Source: Dama dama (lineage: Eukaryota; Chordata; Mammalia; Artiodactyla; Cervidae). From it: 64,000 nt of DNA. The stretch is from the NCBI RefSeq assembly GCF_033118175.1, contig NW_026870965.1, forward strand, positions 1,488,001 to 1,552,000, written 5' to 3'. Shown here in pieces: positions 1 through 13,110 of the stretch. The position numbers and the translations under genes are program-made. The notes under the pieces are model-generated. The model was not told the DNA's origin. It saw nothing but the letters and a program-made list of their open reading frames with translations, and searched no databases. The first letter of the stretch is position 1, and each line of letters starts with the position of its first letter.

Positions 1-1045
1 GCATGAAACTGTCTGAAAAATAGGAGGAGCATGGAGCGGTGTTGAAAAACATGAGGAGCATGCAAAGGAGTGAAAAATATGACGAGCTTCAAAACGTGTC
101 AAAAATATGAGGAGCATGAAAAGGCCTAAGAAATAGAAGGAGCATGAAGCAGTGTTGAAAAACATGAACAGCATGAAAAGGTGTGAAAAATATGAAGAGC
201 TTCAAAAGGTGTCAAATATATGAGGAGCATGAATCGGTCTTCAAATTAGGAGGAGCATGAAGTGGCCTTGAAAAACATGTAAAGCCTGAAAAGTTGTGAA
301 AAATATGAAGAGCTTCACAAGGTGTGAAAAATAGGAGGAGCATGAAGCGGTGTTGAAAAACATGCAGAGACTGAAAAGGTGTGAAAAATATGAAGAGCTT
401 CAAAAGGTGTCAAAATATGAGGAGCATGAAACGGTCTGAAAAATAGGAGCATGAAGCGGTGTTGAAAAACATGAAGAGCCTGAAATGGTGTGAAAAACAT
501 GAAGAGCTTCAAAAGGTGTCAAAAATATGAGGAGCATGAAACGGGCTGAATAATATGAGGAGCAAGAAACGGTGTTCAGAAACATGAAGAGTCTGAAAAT
601 GTGTGAAAAATATGAAGAGCTTAAAAAGGTGTCAAAAATATGAGGAGCATGAAACAGTCTGGAAAATAGGAGGAGTGTGAAGTGGTGTTCAAAAACATGA
701 AGATCCTGAAAAGGTGTGAAAAATATGAAGAGTTTAAAAAGGTGTCAAAAATCTGAGGAGCATGAAAAGGTCTGAAGAATAGGAGGAGCATGAAGCGGTG
801 CTGAAAAACATGAAGAACCTGCAAAGGTTTGAAATATATGAAGAGTTTAAAAGGTGTGAAAAATATGAGGAGCATGAAACTGTCTGAAAAATAGGAGGAG
901 CATGGAGCAATGTTGAAAAACATGAGGAGCCTGCAAAGGAGTGAAAAATATGACGAGCTTCAAAACGTGTCAAAAATATGAGGAGCATGAAAAGGCCTAA
1001 GAAATAGGAGGAGCATGAAGCAGTGTTGAAAAACATGAACAGCAT
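1..1045. repeat. Module copy, paired with 6,625-7,669
   Basis: The shared variants GGCCTAAG (123 and 6,748), GTCTGGAAAATAGG (657 and 7,281) and neighbouring diagnostic bases line up at an offset of 6,624-6,625 bp. The match fades just after 1,045, where the next A-B junction reads differently in the two copies. The left end lies outside the window. There are scattered substitutions between copies, so this duplication is older than the one at 52-64 kb. Confidence 0.8.
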
Positions 1046-2229
1046 GAAAAGGTGTGAAAAATATGAAGAGCTTCAAAAGTTGTCAAAATATGAGGAGCAT
1101 GAAACAGTCTGAAAAATAAGAAGAGCATGAAGCCGTGTTCAAAAACATGAAGAGCCTAAAAAGGTGTGAAAAATATGAAGAGCTTCAAATAGTGTCAAAA
1201 ATATGAGGAGCATGAAACGGTCTGAAAAATAGGAGGAGCATGAAGCAGTGTTCAAAAACATGAAGAGCCTGAAAAGGTGTGAAATATATGAAGAGCTTCA
1301 AAAGGCTTCAAAAATAAGAGAAGCATGAAACGGTCTGAAATAATGGAGGAGCATTAAATGGTGTTCAAAAACATGAAGAGCCTGAAAAGGGGTGAAATAT
1401 ATGAAGAGCTTCAAATGGTGTCAAAAATATGAGGAGTTTGAAACTGTCTGAAAAATAAGAGGAGCATGAAACGGTGTTCAAAAACATGAAGAGCCTGAAA
1501 AGGTGTAAAAAATATGAAGAGCTTGAAAAGGTGTCAAAAATATGAGGAGCATGAAAAGGTCTGAAAAATAGGAGGAGCATGAAGCCGTGTTCAAAAACAT
1601 GAAGTGCCTGAAAAGGTGTGAAATATATGAAGAGCTTCAAAAGGCATCAAAAATATGAGGAGCATGAAACGGTCTGAAAAATAGGAGGAGCATGATGCAG
1701 TGTTCAACAACATGAAGAGCCTGAAAAGGTGGGAAAAATATGAAGAGTTTCAAAAGGCTTCAGAATTATGAGGAGCATGGAACGGTCCGAAATAATGGAG
1801 GAGCATTAAATGGTGTTCAAAAACATGAAGAGCCTGAAAAGATGTGAAATATATGAAGAGATTCAAATGGTGTCAAAAATATGAGGACTTTGAAACTGTC
1901 TGAAAAATAGGAGGAGCATGAAAAGGTGTTCAAAAACATGAAGAGCCTGAAAAGGTGTTAAAAATATGAAGAGCTTCAAAAGGTATAAAAAATATGAGGA
2001 GCTTGATTAGGAGTTCAAAAACATGAAGAGCCTGAAAAGGTGTGAAGAAAATGAGGAGCTTCAAAAGGTGTGAAAAATATGAAGAGCTTCAAAAGGTTTC
2101 AAATATTGAGGAGCATGAAACGGTCTGAAAAATAGGAGGAGCATGAAACGAAATTCAAAACCATGAAGAGCCTGAAATGGTGTGAAAAACATGAAGAGCT
2201 TCAAAAGGTGTCAAAAATATGAGGAGCAT

Positions 2230-3255
2230 GAAACGGGATGAATAATATGAGGAGCAAGAAACGGTGTTCAGAAACATGAAGAGCCTCAAAAGGTGTGAAA
2301 AATATGAAGAGCTTAAAAAGGTGTCAAAAATATGAGGAGCATGAAACAGTCTGGAAAATAGGAGGAGTGTGAAGTGGTGTTCAAAAACATGAAGATCCTG
2401 AAAAGGTGTGAAAAATATGAAGAGCTTAAAAAGGTGTCAAAAATCTGAGGAGCATGAAAAGGTCTGAAGAATAGGAGGAGCATGAAGCGGTGCTGAAAAA
2501 CGTGAAGAACCTGGAAAGGTTTGAAATATATGAAGAGTTTAAAAGGTGTGAAAAATATGAGGAGGATGAAACTGTCTGAAAAATAGGAGGAGCATGGAGC
2601 GGTGTTGAAAAACATGAGGAGCATGCAAAGGAGTGAAAAATATGACGAGCTTCAAAACGTGTCAAAAATATGAGGAGCATGAAAAGGCCTAAGAAATAGG
2701 AGGAGCATGAAGCAGTGTTGAAAAACATGAACAGCATGAAAAGGTGTGAAAAATATGAAGAGCTTCAAAAGGTGTCAAATATATGAGGAGCATGAATCGG
2801 TCTTCAAATTAGGAGGAGCATGAAACGGTGTTTAATAACATGAAGAGCCTGGAAAGGTGTGAAAAATATGAAGAGCTTCAAAAGGTGTCAAAAATATGAG
2901 GAGCATGAAACGGTCTTAAAAATAGGAGGGGCATGAAGCGTTGTTGGAAAACATGAAGAGAGTGAAAAGGTTTGAAAAATATGAAGAGCTTCAAAAGGTG
3001 TCAAAAATATGAGGAGCATGAAACGGTCTGAAAAATAGTAGGAACATGAATCGGTATTCAAAAACATGAAGAGCCTGAAAAGGTGTGAAAAATATTAAGA
3101 GCTTCAAAACCTATCAAAAATATGAGGAACATGAAACGGTCTGAAAAATAGGAGGAGCATGAAGCGGTGTTGAAAAACATGAAGAGCATGAAAAGGTGTG
3201 AAAAATATGAAGAGCTTCAAAATGTGTAAAAATATAAGGAGCATGAAACATTCTG
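2230..3255. repeat. Module copy, paired with 10,741-11,766
   Basis: The rare strings TTTAATAACATG (2,831 and 11,342) and CTATCAAAAATATG (3,111 and 11,622), and the GTCTGGAAAATAGG marker (2,349 and 10,860), all sit at an offset of exactly 8,511 bp. The pair is therefore collinear for about 1 kb without a net indel. Confidence 0.8.
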
Positions 3256-3576
3256 AAAAATATGAGGAGCAGGAAAGGGTTTTCAAAAACATGAAGAGCC
3301 TGAAATGGTGTGAAAAATATGAAGAGCTTCAAAAGGTGTCAAAAATATGAGGAGCATGAAACGGTCTGAAAAATAGGAGGAGTGTGAAGTGGTGTTCAAA
3401 AACATGAAGAGCCTGAAATGGTGTGAAAAATATGAAGAGCTTCAAAAGGTGTCAAAAATATGAGGAGCATGAAACAGTCTGGAAAATAGGAGGAGTGTGA
3501 AGTGGTGTTCAAAAACATGAAGAGCCTGACAAGGTGTGAAAAATAGGAAGAGGTTCAAAAAGGTGTCAAAAATCTG

Positions 3577-4860
3577 AGGAGCATGAAACGGTCTGAAAAA
3601 TAGGAGGAGCATGAATCGGTCTGAAAAATAGGAGGAGCATGAAGCGGTGTTGAAAAACATGAAGAGCCTGAAAAAGTGTGAAAAATATGAAGAGCTTGAA
3701 AGGTGTCAAAAATATGAGTAGCATGAAACTGTCTGAAAAATAGGAGGAGCATGAATCGGTGTTGAAAAACATGAAGAGCCTGAAAAGGGGTGAAAAATAT
3801 GAAGAGCTTCAAAACGTGTCAAAAATATGAGGAGCATGAAACGGTCTGAAAAATAGGAGGAGCATGAAGCTGTGTTGAAAAACATGAAGAGCATGAAAAC
3901 GTGTGAAAAATATGAAGAGCTTCAAAAGGTATCAAAATATGAGGAGCATGAAACGGTCTGAAATATACGAGGAGCGTGAAGTGGTGTTCAAAAACATGAA
4001 GAGCCTGAAAAGGTTTTAAAAAATATGAAGAGGTTCAAAAGGTGTCAAATGTATGAGGAGGATGAAACGGTTTGAAAAATAGGAGGAGCATGAAGCGGTG
4101 TTGAAAAACATGAAGAACCTGAAAAGGTTTGAAAAATATGAAGAGTTTCAAAAGGTGTCAAAAATATGAGGAGCATGAAACTGTCTGAAAAATAGGAGGA
4201 GCATGAAGCGGTGTTGAAAAATATGAAGAGCCTGAAAAGGTGTGAAAATTATGATGAATTTCAAAACGTGTTAAAAATATGAGGAGCATGAAACGGCCTG
4301 AAAAATAGGAGGAGCATGAAGCGGTGTTGAAAAACATGAAAAGCCTGAAAAGGTGTGAAATATATGAAGAGCTTAAAAAGGTGTCAAAAATATTAGGAGC
4401 ATGAAACGGTCTGAAAAATAGGAGGAGCATGAAGTGATGTTGAAAAATCATGAAGGGCCTGAAAAGTTGTGAAAAATATGAAGAGTTTCAAAAGGTGTCA
4501 AAAATATGAGGAGCATGAAACGGCCTGAAAAATGGGAGGAGCATGAAGCGGTGTTGAAAAACATGAAGAGCCTGAAAAGGTGTGAAAAATAAGACAAGCT
4601 TCAAAAGGTTTCAGAAATATAAGGAGCATGAAACGGTCTGAAAAATAGGAGGAGCATGAAGCGGTTTTGAAAAACATAAAGAGCCTGAAAAGGTTTGAAA
4701 TATATTAAAGGCCTCAAAAGGTGTCAAAAATATGAGGAGCATGAAACGGACTGAATAATATGAGGAGCAAGAAACGGTGTTCAGAAACATGAAGAGTCTG
4801 AAAATGTGTGAAAAATATGAAGAGCTTAAAAAGGTGTCAAAAATATGAGGAGCATGAAAC
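3577..4860. repeat. Module copy, paired with 9,491-10,858
   Basis: Offset is 5,914 bp from about 3,580 to 4,380 and 5,998 bp by 4,862. The 84-bp step means the second copy has three extra 28-bp blocks near 10.38-10.46 kb. Upstream, the marker AAAGGGTTTTCAAAAAC at about 3,275 matches about 9,416 at offset 6,141. So the first copy carries 227 bp (two monomers plus one base) near 3,350-3,577 that the second lacks. Confidence 0.8.
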
Positions 4861-5500
4861 AGTCTGGAAAATAGGAGGAGTGTGAAGTGGTGATCAAAAA
4901 CATGAAGTTCCTGAAAAGGTGTGAAAAATATGAAGAGCTTAAAAAGGTGTCAAAAATCTGAGGAGCATGAAACGGTCTGAAAAATAGGAGGAGCATGAAA
5001 CGGTCTGAAAAATAGGAGGAGCATGAAACGGTGATCAAAAACATGAAGAGCCTGAAAAGGTGTGAAAAATATGAATAGCGGCAAAAGGTGTGATAAATAT
5101 GAAGAGCTGCAAATGGTGTGAAAAATATGTGGAACATGAAACGTTCTGAAAAATAGGAGGAGCATGAAACGATGATCAAAGACATGAAGAGCCTGAAAAG
5201 GGGTGAAAAATATGAAGAGTTTCAAAAGGTATCAAAAATATGAAGAGCTTGAAATTATCTGAAAAATAGGAGGAGCATGAAGCGGTGTTCAAAAACATGA
5301 AGAGCATGAAAAGGTGTGAAAAATATGAAGAGCTTCAAAAGGTTTTAAAAATATGAGGAGCATGAAACGGTCTGAAATATATGAGGAGCATTAAATGGTT
5401 TTGACAAAGATGAAGAGCTTGAAAAGGTGTGAAAAATATGAAGAGCTTTAAAGGGCGTGAAAAATATGAAGAGCTTCAAAAGTTGTCAAATATATGAGGA

Positions 5501-5725
5501 GCTTGAAACGATGAAATATAGGAGGAGCATGAAACGGTGTTGAAAAACATGAAGAGCATGAAAACGTGTGAAAAATATGAAGAGCTTCAAAAGGTGTCAA
5601 TAATATGAGGAGCTTGATACGGTGAAATATAGGAGGAGCGTGAAGTGGTGTTGAAAAGCATGCAGAGCCTGCAAAGCTGTGAAAAATATGAGGAGCATGA
5701 AACAGTGTTGAAAAACATGAGGAGC
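5501..5725. repeat. Tandem pair with shortened B-C junction
   Basis: At 5,501 and 5,612 (111 bp apart) the B-C junction is shortened by two or three bases and reads GAAACGATGAAATATAGG, then GATACGGTGAAATATAGG. The usual B tail GGTCTG is lost in both. The spacing shows one irregular monomer copied once. Confidence 0.65.
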
Positions 5726-6624
5726 ATGAAATCGTCTGAAAAATAGGAGGAGAAAGAAACGGTGTTGAAAACATGAAGAGCCTGAAAAGGAGTGAAAAAT
5801 ATGAAGAGCTTCAAAAGGTGTGAAAAATATGAGGAGCATGATACGGTCTGAAATATAGGAGGAGCCTGAAACGGTGTTCAAAAACATGAAGACCCTGAAA
5901 GGGGTGAAAAATATGAAGAGCTTCAAAAGGTGTGACAAATATGAAGAGCTTCAAAAGGTGTCAAAAATAAGAGGAGCATGAAACGGTCTGAAAAATAGGA
6001 GGAGCATGAAGCTGTGTTGAAAAACATGAAGAGCCTGAAAAGGTGTGAAAAATAAGACAAGCTTCAAAAGCTTTCAGAAATAAGAGGAGCATGAAACGTT
6101 CTGAAAAATAGGAGGAGCATGAAGTGATGTTGAAAAATCATGAAGGGCCTGAAAAGTTGTGAAAAATATGAAGAACTTCAAAAGGTGTCAAATATATGAG
6201 GAGCATGAAGCGGTGTTGAAAAACATGAAGAGCATGAAAAGGTGTGAAAAATATGAAGAGCTTCAAAAGGTGTCAAAAATATGAGGAGCATGAAACGGCC
6301 TGAAAAATGGGAGGAGCATGAAGCGGTGTTGAAAAACATGAAGAGCCTGAAAAGGTGTGAAAAATAAGACAAGCTTCAAAAGGTTTCAGAAATATGAGGA
6401 GCATGAAACGGTCTGAAAAATAGGAGGAGCATGAAGCGGTTTTGAAAAACAAAAGAGTCTGAAAAGGTTTGAAATATATTAAAGGCCTCAAAAGGTGTCA
6501 AAAATATGAGGAGCATGAAACGGTCTGAAAAATAGGAGGAGCATGAAACGGAGTTCAAAAACATGAAGAGCCTGAAATGGTGTGAAAAACATGAAGAGCT
6601 TCAAAAGGTGTCAAAAATATGAGG

Positions 6625-7669
6625 AGCATGAAACGGGCTGAATAATATGAGGAGCAAGAAACGGTGTTCAGAAACATGAAGAGACTGCAAAGGAGTGAAA
6701 AATATGACGAGCTTCAAAACGTGTCAAAAATATGAGGAGCATGAAAAGGCCTAAGGAATAGGAGGAGATTGAAGCAGTGTTGAAAAACATGAACAGCATG
6801 AAAAGGTGTGAAAAATATGAAGAGCTTCAAAAGTTGTCAAAATATGAGGAGCATGAAACGGTCTGAAAAATAGGAGGAGCATGAAGTGGCCTTGAAAAAC
6901 ATGTAGAGCCTGAAAAGTTGTGAAAAATATGAAGAGCTTCACAAGGTGTGAAAAATAGGAGGAGCATGAAGCGGTGTTGAAAAACATGAAGAGCCTGAAA
7001 AGGTGTGAAAAATATGAAGAGCTTCAAAAGGTGTCAAAATATGAGGAGCATGAAACGGTCTGAAAAATAGGAGCATGAAGCGGTGTTGAAAAACATGAAG
7101 AGCCTGAAATGGTGTGAAAAACATGAAGAGCTTGAAAAGGTGTCAAAAATATGAGGAGCATGAAACGGGCTGAATAATATGAGGAGCAAGAAACGGTGTT
7201 CAGAAACATGAAGAGTCTGAAAATGTGTGAAAAATATGAAGAGCTTAAAAAGGTGTCAAAAATATGAGGAGCATGAAACAGTCTGGAAAATAGGAGGAGT
7301 GTGAAGTGGTGTTCAAAAACATGAAGATCCTGAAAAGGTGTGAAAAATATGAAGAGTTTAAAAAGGTGTCAAAAATCTGAGGAGCATGAAAAGGTCTGAA
7401 GAATAGGAGGAGCATGAAGCGGTGCTGAAAAACATGAAGAACCTGGACAGGTTTGAAATATATGAAGAGTTTAAAAGGTGTGAAAAATATGAGGAGCATG
7501 AAACTGTCTGAAAAATAGGAGGAGCATGGAGCGGTGTTGAAAAACATGAGGAGCCTGCAAAGGAGTGAAAAATATGACGAGCTTCAAAACGTGTCAAAAA
7601 TATGAGGAGCATGAAAAGGCCTAAGAAATAGGAGGAGCATGAAGCAGTGTTGAAAAACATGAACAGCAT
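6625..7669. repeat. Module copy, paired with 1-1,045
   Basis: This is the second copy of the opening kilobase at an offset of about 6,624 bp. Part of it was copied again immediately downstream: the GTCTGGAAAATAGG marker at 7,281 recurs at 8,071 (790 bp, one base short of seven monomers) and at 8,941 (870 bp further). Confidence 0.8.
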
Positions 7670-9490
7670 GAAAAGGTGTGAAAAATATGAAGAGCTTCAA
7701 AAGGTGTCAAATATATGAGGAGCATGAATCGGTCTTCAAATTAGGAGGAGCATGAAACGGTGTTTAATAACATGAAGAGCCTGAAATGGTGTGAAAAATA
7801 TGAAGAGCTTCAAAAGGTGTCAAAAATATGAGGAGCATGAAACGGTCTGAAAAATAGGAGGAGCATGAAACGGAGTTCAAAAACATGAAGAGCCTGAAAT
7901 GGTGTGAAAAACATGAAGAGCTTCAAAAGGTGTCAAAAATATGAGGAGCATGAAACGGGCTGAATAATATGAGGAGCAAGAAACGGTGTTCAGAAACATG
8001 AAGAGCCTGAAAAGGTGTGAATAATATGAAGAGCTTAAAAAGGTGTCAAAAATATGAGGAGCATGAAACAGTCTGGAAAATAGGAGGAGTGTGAAGTGGT
8101 GTTCAAAAACATGAAGATCCTGAAAAGGTGTGAAAAATATGAAGAGCTTAAAAAGGTGTCAAAAATCTGAGGAGCATGAAATGGTCTGAAGAATAGGAGG
8201 AGCATGAAGCGGTGCTGAAAAACATGAACAACCTGGACAGGTTTGAAATATATGAAGAGTTTAAAAGGTGTGAAAAATATGAGGAGCATGAAACTGTCTG
8301 AAAAATCGGAGGAGCATGGAGCGGTGTTGAAAAACATGAGGAGCCTGCAAAGGAGTGAAAAATATGACGAGCTTCAAAACGTGTCAAAAATATGAGGAGC
8401 ACGCAAAGGCCTAAGAAATAGGAGGAGCATGAAGCAGTGTTGAAAAACATGAACAGCATGAAAAGGTGTGAAAAATATGAAGAGCTTCAAAAGTTGTCAA
8501 AATATGAGGAGCATGAAACGGTCTGAAAAATAGGAGGAGCATGAAGTGGCCTTGAAAAACATGTAGAGCCTGAAAAGTTGTGAAAAATATGAAGAGCTTC
8601 ACAAGGTGTGAAAAATAGGAGGAGCATGAAGCGGTGTTGAAAAACATGCAGAGCCTGTAAAGGTGTGAAAAATATGAAGAGCTTCAAAAAGTGTCAAAAT
8701 ATGAAGAGCATGAAACGGTCTGAAAAATAGGAGTATGAAGCGGTGTTGAAACACATGAAGAGCCTGAAAAGTTGTGAAAAATATGAAAAGCTTCAAAAGG
8801 TGTCAAAAATATGAGGAGCATGAAACGGGCTGAATAATATGAGGAGCAAGAAACGGTGTTCAGAAACATGAAGAGTCTGAAAATGTGTGAAAAATATGAA
8901 GAGCTTAAAAAGGTGTCAAAAATATGAGGAGCATGAAACAGTCTGGAAAATAGGAGGAGTGTGAAGTGGTGTTCAAAAACATGAAGATCCTGAAAAGGTG
9001 TGAAAAATATGAAGAGTTTAAAAAGGTGTCAAAAATCTGAGGAGCATGAAAAGGTCTGAAGAATAGGAGGAGCATGAAGCGGTGCTGAAAAACATGAAGA
9101 ACCTGGACAGGTTTGAAATATATGAAGAGTTAAAAAGGTGTGAAAAATATGAGGAGCATGAAACTGTCTGAAAAATAGGAGGAGCATGGAGCGGTGTTGA
9201 AAAACATGAGGAGCCTGCAAAGGAGTGAAAAATATGACGAGCTTCAAAATGTGTCAAAAATATGAGGAGCATGAAAAGGCCTAAGAAATAGGAGGAGCAT
9301 GAAGCGGTGTTGAAAAACATGAAGAGCATGTAAAGGTGTGAAAAATATGAAGAGCTTCAAAATGTGTCAAAAATATAAGGAGCATGAAACGTTCTGAAAA
9401 ATATGAGGAGCAAGAAAGGGTTTTCAAAAACATGAAGAGCCTGAAATGGTGTGAAAAATATGAAGAGCTTCAAAAGGTGTCAAAAATATG

Positions 9491-10858
9491 AGGAGCATGA
9501 AACGGTCTGAAAAATAGGAGGAGCATGAATCGGTCTGAAAAATAGGAGGAGCATGAAGCGGTGTTGAAAAACATGAAGAGCCTGAAAAAGTGTGAAAAAT
9601 ATGAAGAGCTTCAAAGGTGTCAAAAATATGAGTAGCATGAAACTGTCTGAAAAATAGGAGGAGCATGAATCGGTGTTGAAAAACATGAAGAGCCTGAAAA
9701 GGGGTGAAAAATATGAAGAGCTACAAAACGTGTCAAAAATATGAGGAGCATGAAACGGTCTGAAAAATAGGAGGAGCATGAAGCTGTGTTGAAAAACATG
9801 AAGAGCATGAAAATGTGTGAAAAATATGAAGAGCTTCAAAAGGTGTCAAAATATGAGGAGCATGAAACGGTCTGAAATATACGAGGAGCGTGAAGTGGTG
9901 TTCAAAAACATGAAGAGCCTGAAAAGGTGTGAAAAATATGAAGAGGTTCAAAAGGTGTCAAATGTATGAGGAGGATGAAACGGTTTGAAAAATAGGAGGA
10001 GCATGAAGCGGTGTTGAAAAACATGAAGAACCTGAAAAGGTTTGAAAAATATGAAGAGTTTGAAAAGGTGTCAAAAATATGAGGAGCATGAAACTATCTG
10101 AAAAATAGGAGGAGCATGAAGCGGCGTTGAAAAATATGAAGAGCCTGAAAAGGTGTGAAAATTATGATGAATTTCAAAACGTGTTAAAAATATGAGGAGC
10201 ATGAAACGGCCTGAAAAATAGGAGGAGCATGAAGCGGTGTTGAAAAACATGAAAAGCCTGAAAAGGTGTGAAATATATGAAGAACTTCAAAAGGTGTCAA
10301 AAATATGAGGAGCATGAAACGGTCTGAAAAATAGGAGGAGCATGAAGTGATGTTGAAAAATCATGAAGGGCCTGAAAAGTTGTGAAAAATATGAAGAACT
10401 TCAAAAGGTGTCAAATATATGAGGAGCATGAAGCGGTGTTGAAAAACATGAAGAGCATGAAAAGGTGTGAAAAATATGAAGAGCTTCAAAAGGTGTCAAA
10501 AATATGAGGAGCATGAAACGGCCTGAAAAATGGGAGGAGCATGAAGCGGTGTTGAAAAACATGAAGAGCATGAAAAGGTGTGAAAAATAAGACAAGCTTC
10601 AAAAGGTTTCAGAAATATAAGGAGCATGAAACGGTCTGAAAAATAGGAGGAGGATGAAGCGGTTTTGAAAAACATAAAGAGCCTGAAAAGGTTTGAAATA
10701 TATTAAAGGCCTCAAAAGGTGTCAAAAATATGAGGAGCATGAAACGGGCTGAATAACATGAGGAGCAAGAAACGGTGTTCAGAAACATGAAGAGTCTGAA
10801 AATGTGTGAAAAATATGAAGAGCTTAAAAAGGTGTCAAAAATATGAGGAGCATGAAAC
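9491..10858. repeat. Module copy, paired with 3,577-4,860
   Basis: This is the second copy, with an extra three-block (84-bp) segment relative to the first. A second partial copy of its right part lies at about 6,178-6,480 (offset 4,223 bp to 10,401), which shares the three-block segment. Confidence 0.75.
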
Positions 10859-11766
10859 AGTCTGGAAAATAGGAGGAGTGTGAAGTGGTGTTCAAAAACA
10901 TGAAGATCCTGAAACGGTGTGAAAAATATGAAGAGCTTAAAAAGGTGTCAAAAATCTGAGGAGCATGAAAAGGTCTGAAGAATAGGAGGAGCATGAAGTG
11001 ATGCTGAAAAACATGAAGAACCTGGACAGGTTTGAAATATATGAAGAGTTTAAAAGGTGTGAAAAATATGAGGAGCATGAAACTGTCTGAAAAATAGGAG
11101 GAGCATGGAGCGGTGTTGAAAAACATGAGGAGCCTGCAAAGGAGTGAAAAATATGACGAGCTTCAAAACGTGTCAAAAATATGAGGAGCATGAAAAGGGC
11201 TAAGAAATAGGAGGAGCATGAAGCAGTGTTGAAAAACATGAACAGCATGAAAAGGTGTGAAAAATATGAGGAGCTTCAAAAGGTGTCAAATATATGAGGA
11301 GCATGAATCGGTCTTCAAATTAGGAGGAGCATGAAAAGGTGTTTAATAACATGAAGAGCCTGGAAAGGTGTGAAAAATATGAAGAGCTTCAAAAGGTGTC
11401 AAAAATATGAGGAGCATGAAACGGTCTTAAAAATAGGAGGGGCATGAAGCGTTGTTGGAAAACATAAAGAGACTGAAAAGGTTTGAAAAATATGAAGAGC
11501 TTCAAAAGGTGTCAAAAATATGTGGAGTATGAAACGGTCTGAAAAATAGTAGGAACATGAATCGGTATTCAAAAACATGAAGAGCCTGAAAAGGTGTGAA
11601 AAATATTAAGAGCTTCAAAACCTATCAAAAATATGAGGAACATGAAACGGTCTGAAAAATAGGAGGAGCATGAAGCGGTGTTGAAAAACATGAAGAGAAT
11701 GAAAAGGTGTGAAAAATATGAAGAGCTTCAAAATGTGTCAAAAATATAAGGAGCATGAAACGTTCT
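10741..11766. repeat. Module copy, paired with 2,230-3,255
   Basis: This is the second copy at offset 8,511 bp. It follows the copy of the 3.6-4.9 kb module, whereas the first copy precedes that module, so module order is permuted between the two halves of domain I. Confidence 0.8.
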
Positions 11767-12726
11767 GAAAAATATGAGGAGCATGAAACAGTCTGGAAAA
11801 TAGGAGGAGTGTGAAGTGGTGTTCAAAAACATGAAGAGCCTGAAAAGGTGTGAAAAATATGAAGAGCTTCAAAAGGTGTGAAAAATATGAGGAGAATGAA
11901 ACGGTCTGAAAAATAGGAGGAGCATGAAACTGTGTTGAAAAACATGAAGAGCCTGAAAATGTGTGAAAAATCCGAAGAGCGTCAAAAGGTGTCAAAAATA
12001 TGAGGAGCATGTAACGGTCTAAAAATAGGAGGACCATGAAGCGGTTGTCAAAAACAGGAATAGCCTGACAAGGTGTGAAAAATATGAAGAGCTTCAAAAT
12101 GTGTCAAAAATATGAGGAGCATGAAACGGTCTGAAAAATAGGAGGAGCATGAAACTGTGTTGAAAAACATGAAGAGCCTGAAAACGTGTGAAAAATATGA
12201 AGACTTTCAAAAGGTGTGAAAAATATGAAGATCTTCAAAAGGTGTCAAAAATGAGATGTGCATGAAACGGACTGAAAAATAGGAGGAGCATGAAGTGGTG
12301 TTGAAAAACATGAAGAGCCTGAAAAGGTGTGAAAAATATGAACAGCTTCAAAAGGTGTGAAAAATATGAAGAGCTTCAAAAGGTGTCAAAAAATGAGGAG
12401 CATTAAACGGTCTGAAAAATAGGAGAAGCATGAAACGGTGTTAAAAAATCATGAAGAGCCTGAAAAGGTGTGAAATATATGAAGAGCTTCAAAAGGTGTT
12501 AAAAATATGAGGAGCATGAAACTGTCTGAAAAATAGAAGGAGCATTAAGCGGTGTTCAAAAACATGAAAAGCCTGAAAAGGTGTGAAAACTATGAAGAGC
12601 ATCAAAAGTTGTCAAATATATGAGGAGCATGAAACGGTCTGAAAAATAGGAGGAGCATGAAACGGTGTTCAAAAACATGAAGAGCCTGAAAAGGTGTGAA
12701 ATATGTGAAGAGCTTCAAAACGTGTC

Positions 12727-13110
12727 AAAATATGAGCAGCATGAAATGGTCTGAAAAATAGGAGGAGCATGAAGTGGTGTTGAAAAACATGAAGAGCCTG
12801 AAAAGGTGTGAAATATATGAAGAGCTTAAAAAGGTGTCAAAAATATGTGGAATATTAAACGGTCTGAAAAATATGAAGAGCATGAAGTGGTTTTCAAAAA
12901 CATGAAGAGCCTGAAAAGGTGTGAAAAAAAGGAAGAGCTTCAAAAGGTGTCAATAATATGAGGAACATGAAACGTTCTGAAAAATATGAGGAGCATGAAG
13001 CTGTGTTGAAAATCAGGAAGAGCCTGAAAATTTTGAAATATATGAAGAGCTTCAAAAGGTGTCAAAATATGAGGAGCATGAAACGCTCTGAAAATTAGGA
13101 GGAGCAATCA
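12727..13110. repeat. Module with GAGCAGC and ATGTGGAA variants, copy 1 of 3
   Basis: Shared features in order are GAGCAGCATG, then AATATGTGGAA with ATTAAACGG, then GAAGTGGTTTTCAAAAAC, then CAGGAAGAGCCTGAAAATTTTG. AAATATGTGG is at 12,841 here and at 15,344 in copy 2, an offset of 2,503 bp. Confidence 0.78.

Larger units (their letters stand above)
1..11820. repeat. Array domain I: mosaic of repeated modules
   Basis: This section has variants rare or absent elsewhere. A C block reading GGCCTAAGAAATAGG occurs near 123, 980, 2,687, 6,748, 7,618, 8,408, 9,278 and (as GGGCTAAG) 11,197. A variant GTCTGGAAAATAGG followed by AGGAGTGTGAAG starts at 657, 2,349, 3,477, 4,862, 7,281, 8,071, 8,941, 10,860 and 11,791. 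A module opening GGGCTGAATAA, followed by AGAAACGGTGTTCAG, recurs near 545, 2,236, 6,644, 7,168, 7,969, 8,827 and 10,747, with a GGACTGAATAA form at 4,748. The domain looks built from several ~0.5-1.4 kb segments copied and shuffled after the 113-bp unit existed. No gene is present. Confidence 0.85.
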
